This document shows positions 55,415-64,000 of a stretch of 64,000 bases of DNA, in pieces. Origin of the DNA: Diphasiastrum complanatum (Eukaryota; Streptophyta; Lycopodiopsida; Lycopodiales; Lycopodiaceae). The stretch is from positions 11,801,697 through 11,865,696 of the forward strand of contig CM055111.1 of the NCBI GenBank assembly GCA_029204225.1, given 5' to 3'. Position numbers and translations under genes: made by a program. Under the pieces are notes generated by a model. That model was not told the DNA's origin. It searched no databases and saw only the letters and a program-made list of their open reading frames with translations. Each line of letters starts with the position of its first letter. The stretch's first letter is position 1.

Positions 55415-57738
55415 ATGGATACTGATGAAATTTTGGAGGGGGGTGCTACCGAGATTCACCCGACAACACCAAGAAGTGACGGGGGAAATACGGAGATTTA
55501 GCCGGCCTCACCCGGCAGTGATGAGATCCTAGACTCAGAAAAATTGTTGCAAACCTTAGGCAAGGCAGTTTTAGAGCTTCATCAGAGCAATAAACAACAA
55601 GATAAACAAATGCAAATATTTAATCAACTGCAAGCTATTAACTCTAACAACTTGAGCTACCAACCGGAAATATTTTTTGGCGATAAAAAGTTTAAACGTC
55701 CAGAAGTTGTTGAAGACTAGATAAACCATTGGACAAGCTATTTTAGCTTACACAACGTCCCAGAAGATAAACGAATATCATCGGTTCTATTGTTTCTGGA
55801 AGGTAAAGCCTCTTCTTGGTGGAGGGAACTTTCCACGAAACCGGTGACTTGGGCTGGATTCCTGACGGAATTCCGGAAAGCTTTTGTCACGATAGACGAT
55901 TCTGAGCTGTATATTCGATTTATCAATTGCAAAATGGGCAGCCGAGAACTAGACGGCTATGTCCAAGAGTTCTTGGACTCTTTGGCCAAGGTTCCGCTTT
56001 TTTATCGTAAGTTGGCACAGTGGCAATTTATTGTCGGACTGCCTGTTGACTATCAAAATGAATGCAAACGAAATATCCTTAACTCACTAGATGATGCTAT
56101 CCATGTGGCAAAAGCCTATGATAGTACAATTGTTGCATCACGGAAAATTGTGCACGGCCAAACGGCCCTAAAACCCAAGCAACAAAAATCTAACAAACGT
56201 AAAAAACAGTTTTTTGACGAGCTGGAAGCAGAAGCGTACCAACAGTCAAAGAAGAAGAAGAATAAGAAGAAATTGGTGGTGAAGGACAAAGCACGGTTGG
56301 CGGCACTTAAACAAAATCTATGTTTCCTCTGCAATAAACCTGGGCACCGTTCTAAACAATGCCCCAAACGGAAAGCAAAGTCGTCAAGTTTCATGATTGT
56401 GGATTTACCGGCAGGTAAATTGGAAGTCAATTTGTTGAATAATTGTGACTGTACTTGTAACTTCAGTGCACTCTCTTTCAAGCCTAATGAATTGTTTCGT
56501 GTGAGAGGCAATATTTTAGGGAAAGACGTGAATGTGCTATTTGATTCAGGTAGTACTCACAATTTTTTGAATGCTCGACTTGTGCAAAAGCTCCGAGTGC
56601 CCACCATGGCCAGTGATCACCGTTACGTGGTCTGTCTTGCCTTAGGGTCGGACACTGAGATTTGGAATGTCAAAGTCTCGAACTTAGAGCTTCGGATGCA
56701 GGAGTATGTTGAGCCGTTGGATTTCCATGTCATGAATCTAGACCGGATTGATGTAATTTTGGGCTATGAATGGTTTTTTGGCAAATCAGACTCTTTAGAG
56801 ATAGATTTTAAAAATCATTTTATGGTATTTAAAGATAAGTTTGATCAGATTGTCTCTATTTCTGGAGAGACCGATGTACTTCCATCGCCGATGATTTCCT
56901 CGACTGAATTAATTGAGAAACTTCATGATTCTGAGTATGAACTCTTTCACTTGCTTTTGAAATCTTGTATGCATTGTGGTGTTGGAAATGTGAATGTGTT
57001 TTCATGCTTTAACACCAAAAATTCGCATCAGGAACAACAACTTTTGCAAGATTTAAAGCAAGAGTTCAGTGAAGTTTTTCTGAAGCAGCTACCTTATGGA
57101 CTACCACCCGCTCGGTCGGTGGATCATAAGATTGATCTTTTGCCTAATAGTCGTCCTATCTTTAGACAACTATATCAGTTTAGTCAAAAGGAAGAGGAGG
57201 AAGTGGCTAGGCAGATCGAGGAGTATCTCAAAATGGGACACATAAGACCAAGTAAATCTCCATGGGGAGCACCTGTCCTTCTTAAGAGTAAGAAAGATGG
57301 GAGTTTCCGGCTATGTGTAGATTACAAGGGTCTGAACAAACTAACAGTTAAGAATAAATACTCGTTGCCCAGGATGGACGATCTCATAGATCGATTGAAT
57401 GGAGCTAAATACTTCACGAAAATTGATCTACGTATGGGATACCATCAGATTAGGATACATCCAAAAGATGTATCTAAAACTAGTTTTAGGACCAGGTTTG
57501 GCCACTACGAGTTTTTTGTATTGCCCTTTGGTTTGGCAAATGCTCCGGCTACTTTCCAGCAAATGATGAACGATTTATTTCATCCATATTTGGGGAAGTT
57601 CGTAGTAGTGTTTCTGGACAATATTCTGATCTATAGCAGAACACTCAAAGAGCATGCTAAGCATCTCCGAATTGTCTTACGTATCTTAAGACAAGAGAAG
57701 CTCTATGTAAAAGAATCAAAGTGCGAATTCTTCAAGAA
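55415..57738 (+). pseudogene. Element E gag-protease-RT polyprotein
   Basis: Starts at ATG 55415 (MDTDEILEGGATEIHPTTP). Two in-frame TAG codons interrupt gag, at codons 29 and 102 (55499 and 55718), each explicable by one transition; otherwise the frame is open. Capsid: [35 protein letters not shown]. Basic linker. Zinc knuckle [14 protein letters not shown] near residue 305. Protease active site [12 protein letters not shown] near residue 375. [49 protein letters not shown] (first catalytic Asp), [15 protein letters not shown]. The catalytic motif reads FLDNILIYS, Asn replacing the second Asp (codon 57620-57622). It ends in [10 protein letters not shown] at the junction with element K. Confidence 0.95.
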
Positions 57739-59200
57739 TACTTTTAGTAAGCAACTTTCACAGACAGATTGATTAGCTGTAGTAACAGCATTTATATTCA
57801 TGTCCTTGACCATTTTGTTATGATGCATATACAAGATTGAATGCATGTTTAGATGTCCTAATCTCTGATGCCATAAATTAGCATTTGAACAACTCACAAA
57901 AAGTGCAACATAATGACTCGGTATGTACAAATTTTCTTATCTGTAAGCAGAGAGGATTTCCTTTGAGTTCTCATCTAAAATAGTACATCGCCTAGCAGTA
58001 AACAAGGCTCTATAGCCTTGATCACTGATCTTGCTAATAGACAATAAGTTCTTTGTTAATTTGGGTACATAAAGTACTCCATTAAGTTGCCTAGTGATGC
58101 CATCTGAGAACTGCAGTTGAATAGACCCTAGGCCTTCAACTTGGTGTGAACTGGAGTATTTTATTCAGTTGAATAGACCCTTCAACTTGAATTGGAGTCA
58201 CCAAAGAAAATGTACTTTGATTTTGTAGCTCTGAGTGTAGAAAAAAGGTCCTTGCATGGCGTCATGTGCTGAGAAGCACCTGAATCGAGATACCATTGAT
58301 GGGCATCTCTACTGGATTGATCTTGTACCATCAGCGCCTTCTCTTCATCTTGAGATCCTCTGACTGTGTCAGAGTGGCCTTATTGGTGCTACTGCATCTT
58401 CTTCTTTGCTTCATTGTGCTTGAGGATGCGATAGTCCTTGATGTCGTGGTTGGCTCTTTTGCAATATCTGCAAAATAGCTTGGTCTTGGACGATGATTGG
58501 CTGTGTTGTTGCTATTGTGGTTGCAATGTGGCTGGCTGTTCTACCTTTGTCTTATTATCCTTGAAGCCTTTCTTCTTCTTGGATTGCTACTTGTTTGAAT
58601 ATAGTGCCATGGATTTGGTACTCGTAGATGTGGACAAGCTTTTCCTCCTAACTTCTTCTTGCAATGAACTTGCTGTCAATTTTTGGAGAGACAGTGCAGG
58701 GGTATTGCTCAGAAGCAACACTAAATTATCATAGGAGGATGGAAGACTGGCAAGAAGAGACATGGTAGAGTCTTCTTCTAAGATAGGGGAACCTATTGTA
58801 GCCAGTTGGTTCAGCAATTGTTTGAACTCATTCAGATGGTCGTTGATTGAGGTGCCTTCACTCATTCTGAGTGTCAGTACCTTCTTCCTCAAGAAGAGAC
58901 GAGTCAAGACATCTGAGGTCTCGTAGATGCTAGTGAGTGTATCCCATGCTTCTTTGGAAGTAGTGCAGTTGGATACATGAGCAATTTGAGTGTCTTTAAG
59001 GTTTAGAGATACTTGCCATCCTTGGCTTCCCAAGCTGGGAGTTGTTTGGGTTCTTCCGGTCTGGCTATGGAACCGTTGACGTATCCCCATAACTCCTTTT
59101 CAATCAAGATCATCCTCATTTTGAACTTCCACATGTGGAAGTCATCTCCGTTGAATTTATTGATCAAGCGGATCTATGAGGTGCCTTCCATAGTGATCAA
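57739..59200 (-). pseudogene. Copia element K gag-protease-integrase start
   Basis: Minus strand. Gag begins near 59195 (LINKFNGDDFHMWKFKMRMI, ELWGYVNGSIARPEEPKQLP) and continues VSNCTTSKEAWDTLTSIYET, SEGTSINDHLNEFKQLLNQL, LASLPSSYDNLVLLL. The zinc knuckle CRYCKRANHDIKDY has Tyr for the last Cys. The protease site WYLDSGASQHMT is intact near 58285. The pre-integrase reads ANLWHQRLGHLNMHSIL and CESCLLK near 57750. It stops there, at the junction with element E. A short duplication in the protease (CAGTTGAATAGACCC, near 58110 and 58168) and several stops inactivate it. Confidence 0.9.
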
Positions 59201-59268
59201 AATTACACAAACAACTTAGAACAACTTTTGGAAAAAGATCCTGGACTATAGTAATCCACTGAACTAGA

Positions 59269-59280
59269 GCTCTGATACCA
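59269..59280 (-). promoter_or_regulatory. Primer binding site, tRNA-iMet
   Basis: TGGTATCAGAGC on the minus strand, four bases from the LTR end. Confidence 0.95.
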
Positions 59281-59284
59281 CTTC

Positions 59285-59747
59285 TGTTGGTGTATGATGG
59301 TGGTCTACGTGGTCTACGATTGATTGCGACTGCAGCGGAGCCGTGACGGAAGTAGAACACGAGAGATGATTATGATGTAAACAATGTCTCTACCAACAGT
59401 AAGAAAAGCCAATTATGAACATAGTAGCAACTATGTATTTTAGGAACGAGGATTGAGTAGAGAACGAAATCAAAAGCTTGTTGTCCTTTTGGGCTATCAG
59501 AGTAGGAGTCTGAGACTGCCGTAACAGTAGCATTGCGAAGCAATAGGCTCTTGGACAGCCATGCAATACTCTATCTCTGATAACCGTGTTTGTGTGTAAG
59601 AGAGTGAGAGAGACAATTGCATTCAATCAAGAAGGTAGTGATTGAATAGTAGCAAATATGTATAAAACGGAGAACTGGACCACAATACAATAGCACTGAT
59701 AAGCGCGTATTCCTACTTACAGATTCTGAAACATTGGCTACAGTTTT

Positions 59748-59800
<53 letters not shown>

Positions 59801-60697
59801 AATCACTAACTCTAAGGAGCTAGCTACTTAAGAACTCTTGGTCGTTTGATTGCTCTGTGCATCTACAGATTGTTCAACTCACTACTCTCACTTCACTTCG
59901 CTCAGATGTATATATATATATATATAGCTATCAGAGAATCTCTTATTCTAATTACAATGTACAAAGATGATTAATAGCTATTAAACAAGATCCGTAGATC
60001 AGTTATTGGAGAGTCGTAAAGCAAGAAGAAGTACAGAGTAACGTATCCTTCGTATCCGTTGGGAGCGTGAAGGACGTTGGGTCTTGTGGTCGTAATCTTG
60101 TCCGTAGTCATTCGTTCAGCCGCTGATCATTTGCTTTGAAAGTGATCATTTGTTTCCTTCGTTGGTAATTGTAAGTGATAACTTACGGAGTTAAACAATG
60201 AGATGGGTCAACAGTTGTTAGTTGACTTCATAGGAACTTGCAAGTTGTTTGTCGTTCGTCGACTTCGTTGATAGCCGTAAGTAAGTTACTTACGGTGTTT
60301 GATGTGAGTTCACAGACTTCATCGGAGATATTTTTCGGTGACTTTGATCATGACTCTTTCCATCGTAGGTGATCATAAGAAGGTCACTTACAGTGGTCGA
60401 TGGGATTTTAAGTTCCATTGCCATTGAAGATTCTGCAAGTGCTCGTAGATAGTAACCTATAGTTTTTAATGACTCCCTGATGTTTGTGGTTCATTGCCTT
60501 CACAAGTTTAAGTCGTGTTTATCTGTAAACGTCAATTTAACGGTGATCTTCGAACAGTATGTAGGTAACAGGCGATAGCTTTGCGGTTTTGCCTGTTTCT
60601 GACTTTGCGTGTATTTCTGCAGACTGATTCAAAGAGAGGAAATTCTTGAGAGATGAAGGAGGCGAAGGGATGAGTAGGAGAAGATTAAACTCCAACA
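59285..60697 (-). repeat. 5' LTR of copia element K, 1.4 kb
   Basis: In minus orientation it starts TGTTGGAGTTTAATCTTC and ends ACACCAACA, beside the PBS. At 1413 bp it is long for a copia LTR. It contains (CT)n at 59751-59797, (TA)n at 59909-59926 as a possible TATA box, and GTAAGT/ACTTAC-rich sequence at 60170-60450 (ACTTACGG and variants repeated). Confidence 0.8.
59751..59797. repeat. (CT)n microsatellite, 47 bp
   Basis: Pure TC/CT within the K LTR. Confidence 0.97.
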
Positions 60698-60870
60698 CTC
60701 CCTCTGTGCACGCCCTCCCTATGACCCCTCCCTTGCGTGCCCTCCCCATGCCCCCTCCCTTGCGCCCTCTCACGTGCCCTCCATGCGCCCCTCCTGTGCG
60801 CCCTCCCTACTCTCTCGCCTTCCCTGTGCCCCTTCCTGAGCACCCTCCTTGCACGCCCTCACTGCTGTAG
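60698..60870. repeat. C-rich minisatellite (GCCCTCCCT)
   Basis: About a dozen degenerate units of 12-16 bp, such as GTGCACGCCCTCCCTATG and GCGTGCCCTCCCCATG, with strong C over G strand bias. It starts exactly at the K LTR end. Proline-rich frames across it are artefacts. Confidence 0.85.
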
Positions 60871-61403
60871 GAGATAGGACACGAACAGAGAAGAGAGAAG
60901 AAAATAGTTGCGGAACAACTCTCCTGTTATTATGGGCTGTGTAAGAATCGCCCGATGAAGCTCGGACTAGATCTTGTTGCAAAACAACCAAAAGGACACT
61001 TGTGGAGCAAAACCACCCAACCAACATGAAATGGCTAGTCAATAACCTAACCACTTCACCCCCATGCCGTGGTGAATGAATGCAAGAGAGGGAGAGGAAA
61101 CTTGGCTCAAGAATATGAAATTCCAATGGGCGACTTTCCATGGTTTTCTTAGGATTCCCATGCAGCTATAATAAGCTATTGACCTCGTATTCTTGCATTG
61201 TAGCAGTCAAAAAAACACCATGCAATTGTTCCTATGTCCAATTATAGGTCTGGGCCCTCATATGATTATTAATCATCTTTACAGGCCAAGCTTGGAATGA
61301 CGAGGCATAACCAATAACCATATACACTGGAGTGACCGGCTATCCATGTCAGGACTTATTCCAAATCCCACATACTGGACATGGACGAAACATTCTTCTC
61401 CCC
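60871..61403. other. Spacer, nothing recognised
   Basis: No coding is supported. It includes a possible LTR start near the gypsy fragment that follows on the minus strand. Confidence 0.45.
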
Positions 61404-61724
61404 TTAAATCAGTTCTGTCCTCAGAACACGTAAGTAGAAAAGATCCAATTTGTATGCTTTTACTCTTTCCCATGAATCATTATCCTCAATTTTACCAACC
61501 AACCTAAGCAAACACTCAGAGATAGAATGATTTCTCAATTGTTTATCTCTGACACTGAGTACTCTTTCAGTGTTCAAAGGTACATTGTGCAATAAGTCCT
61601 CCAAATGGACAAAATCTTCAATACATCTAACTATCATCATCATATAAACTAAATTTACATGATACACAGGATGAGCAGTTGACCAAACCTGAAGATTAAG
61701 TTCAAAAGCTGACAAATCAATCAT
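61404..61724 (-). pseudogene. Gypsy integrase C-terminus, chromodomain-like
   Basis: The minus strand reads HPVYHVNLVYMMM, then LNTERVLSVRDKQLRNHSIS, ECLLRLVGKIEDNDSWERVK and YLRVLRTELI. The order HPVFHVS ... ILxxRxKKLRN ... VLVxWxG ... DATWE is that of the chromodomain-bearing end of plant Ty3/gypsy integrases. Here the aromatic positions are eroded (LVGK where VQWKG-like is usual). Isolated fragment with no other domain nearby. Confidence 0.65.
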
Positions 61725-61829
61725 TTAACTTTCACTTTTACTCTGAAAATCAATCCTTAGTATGACTTCAATATCAAATAAGTACGTAGAGAGAGAATAA
61801 TTATCAAATTATTAGAAATGGAATAATTA

Positions 61830-62700
61830 CACGTGAGATGCAACACGAAGGACATATTGTCAATTTGTGTTGGCTAAATCCGAAGATCGAGTGTATCCAT
61901 TGCCACAAGAAGGGTCATGCAGCCATGGACTGCTACCAGAATCCGAGGAACAAACAGCCTCAAGGCAAATGGGAGGAGAACTCAGAAGTACGGTATCGAC
62001 TACACTGAGACCTTCTCTCCAATGGTGAAACATGCATCATTACGCCTATTGGTTGCATATGACCTCAAGATTCACATCGTCGATGAGAAGACATCATTTC
62101 TACATGGCGAGCTGGACGAAGAAGTCTACATAGATCACCCTCCAAGTTACACCTCCGACTCACTACCTATGCATGCTGAATGCACAGAAGTATCTACGGT
62201 CTGAAGCAATCTGCATGAAAATGGTATAAGAAGAAAGATCATGCCTTGAGATCCTTGGGATTTGAGCCACTGATGGCTGATTCCAATGTCTATGTGAAGA
62301 TCACAGAGGGGGAGATCATCATTGTTGTTGTCTATGTGGACAACACCTTGATACTGTGCAGAAGCGAAGAGCTAATTGTCGAAGTAAAGAGTGATATCTC
62401 AAAATATTTTGAGATAACAGACCTAGGAGAAGCCAAATGTTATCTAGGAATGCTATACCTTCATCAATCCAGGTACATCCAGAAAATCCTTGATGATTTC
62501 GGGATGATAGACTGCAAAGGGACAAATACCCCAATGCTTGCAGGAACAATTCTAACGAACGAAGATTGTTTGAATATTGAAGAAGAGAAGGAGATTATGC
62601 AGCACACGTCTTATAGGAGGCTGATTGGATCTTTGATGTATCTAGCAGACAACACACGTCCCGACATAGCTTATGTCATGTTCAGAATGAGCCAATCATT
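61830..62700 (+). pseudogene. Copia relic: gag knuckle joined to RT
   Basis: From about 61830 the plus strand encodes a zinc-knuckle pair. The first is shifted (GHIVNLC readable); the second is intact, CIHCHKKGHAAMDC. About 60 bp later the frame becomes the middle of RT (KYGIDYTETFSPMVKHASLR), so about 2 kb of protease and integrase is deleted. RT continues KIHIVDEKTSFLHGELDEEV (first Asp), a frameshift near 62195, IYGLKQSAWKWYKKK, then VVYVDNTLIL where the second catalytic Asp is Asn (62342-62344). It ends RRLIGSLMYLADNTRPDIAY near 62695. Confidence 0.93.
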
Positions 62701-62702
62701 AG

Positions 62703-62750
62703 GGCCCTTTTTGGACTCAAAAAGGGCCTCTTCACTAATTATAATTAGTG
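62703..62750. repeat. Hairpin followed by 18-bp palindrome
   Basis: GGCCCTTTTTG-GACT-CAAAAAGGGCC (62703-62728) is a perfect 11-bp stem with a 4-nt loop. Four bases later comes CACTAATTATAATTAGTG (62733-62750), a perfect palindrome. Both start where the copia relic stops matching. Confidence 0.85.
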
Positions 62751-63149
<399 letters not shown>

Positions 63150-63252
63150 CTGTATACTCCACAAATATTCTATTTTTTTCATTTTGGTTCACCTTATCTG
63201 AAGATCTCACACACTATTTTGCATATCCTACATTATCATTACATCATCCATT

Positions 63253-63516
63253 ATGGCCTCTACTCAATCAAGGAAGCCCAAGAATCAACTAGCTTCCATT
63301 GTTGCACACATCAAAGATTTCAATGAGCATTGGGTGCCCCATACATTTTCAACTTTTGACTGCGTTTACATGCAACCATCGGGCAAAGGAACTCACAAGG
63401 TTGCAAAGAGGAAGCGAAACAACCAAGACTACCATTGGAAAGGAAGGATCCACGATTTCAAGATCGACCAAAATGGCAAATACCTTGCAAATGTGCAACA
63501 CGTATACATGCGTTGA
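63253..63516 (+). CDS. Hypothetical protein, 87 aa
   Basis: ATG at 63253 (MASTQSRKPKNQLASIVAHI) to TGA. It is basic (KVAKRKRNNQDYHWKGRIHD) with balanced composition and no low complexity, so more protein-like than most frames here. I recognise no domain. It begins about 100 bp after a long CT repeat, as leaders of transcribed retroelements do. It could be the start of a decayed element ORF. Confidence 0.35.
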   Translation: MASTQSRKPKNQLASIVAHIKDFNEHWVPHTFSTFDCVYMQPSGKGTHKVAKRKRNNQDYHWKGRIHDFKIDQNGKYLANVQHVYMR

Positions 63517-64000
63517 GATATTTTATTGGATGTGGCTGTTGCTGATAGAACCATACAGTCACATTTTAGGTCTCACCTCTTTTATTCTTGTGCTAACTAC
63601 TATGTTTGAATTATTATTATGTCAATGTAATGGATAATAATGTTGCATTAATGCATGGTGCAAATGTCTTTCCTTCAAATAGCTTTGACTGGCAAAATGT
63701 GAAGTCCTTCACTGGAAAATTTTTCGCCATACACGCCAAATATGGAGAACTAATATATGGTGGGTTGGCATCCTCTGCCTTGATCAAAATGGGCATTTTC
63801 TTTTACGATCACATGTACGAAGTTTCGAAAAAAAAAATTGGCCAAGGCAAATTAGCACCAATTTGAGCCTACGATCACTTCTCACGAGTGGCCATATGCT
63901 GACCAACTGACTATTGAATTAATGAAGAGGCAACTTCTCAAAGAGATTACTGGTAATATGAAGCCAACATTCAGATCCAAATGAGTCTATACTAGCATCT
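63517..64000 (+). pseudogene. Unrecognised coding-like region to window end
   Basis: A frame at 63606-63866 (FDWQNVKSFTGKFFAIHAKY, GGLASSALIKMGIFFYDHMY) passes after a frameshift near 63860 into PTITSHEWPYADQLTIELMK and KRQLLKEITGNMKPTF. It reads as one decayed protein continuing past the window. No family is recognised; possibly a downstream part of the 63253 ORF. Confidence 0.35.

Noticed and set aside
60770-61141. 123-codon minus-strand frame
   Set aside because: Its C-terminal part is the C-rich minisatellite read backwards and the rest has no motif.

Overview
This is a vascular-plant nuclear window, most probably from a flowering plant with a repeat-rich genome. The evidence is one intact intron-bearing plant MBD-protein gene with short GT-AG introns, tRNA-iMet primer sites (TGGTATCAGAGC) in front of several retroelements, Ty1/copia and Ty3/gypsy relics on both strands, AT-rich spacers and very long CT/GA microsatellites. 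The species cannot be fixed from sequence alone. I see no organellar block, rRNA or convincing tRNA gene.

Layout. 1-12.4 kb: mostly spacer with unusual simple structures (a heptamer array, an array of long hairpins, a TTCTCGAA-rich tract, GGTAC motifs), a broken copia gag (7.4-8.4 kb, minus) and an unrecognised decayed TE-like protein (9.9-10.7 kb, minus). 12.4-21.7 kb: a layered nest. An old minus-strand copia element (H) carries a solo LTR in its RT/RNase H junction and a near-complete plus-strand copia element (A, 14930-21606, target duplication CTCTT) inside its RT; element A itself holds an LTR-like insertion with a nested minisatellite. 21.7-28.3 kb: duplicated spacer and gene scraps, then a second copy of A's 3' end joined through an LTR to a gag start. 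28.3-34.3 kb: a minus-strand gypsy relic with gag, protease and a long extra 3' ORF, but no visible RT. 35.4-38.3 kb: copies of the 22-24 kb spacer, one direct and one inverted. 39160-42471: a complete internally deleted copia element with 702-bp LTRs and target duplication GTGTT.

44964-46249 (minus): the only intact cellular gene, a three-exon MBD10/MBD11-like protein with a CpG-rich 5' region. 47.1-48.7 kb: a non-LTR retroelement relic whose C-terminus resembles a restriction-like endonuclease. 49.9-57.7 kb: gypsy fragments, a SINE with a 15-bp target duplication and a gypsy element (E) with 5' LTR, gag, protease and half an RT. 57.7-60.7 kb: a minus-strand copia element (K) with a 1.4-kb LTR. 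60.7-64 kb: a C-rich minisatellite, a gypsy chromodomain-like scrap, a gag-to-RT deletion copia relic, hairpins, a CT repeat and unrecognised ORFs.

Apart from the MBD gene nothing here looks functional. The mobile genes show the usual decay signs: stops, frameshifts, internal deletions and, in two elements, a catalytic RT Asp changed to Asn by what looks like methyl-CpG deamination.
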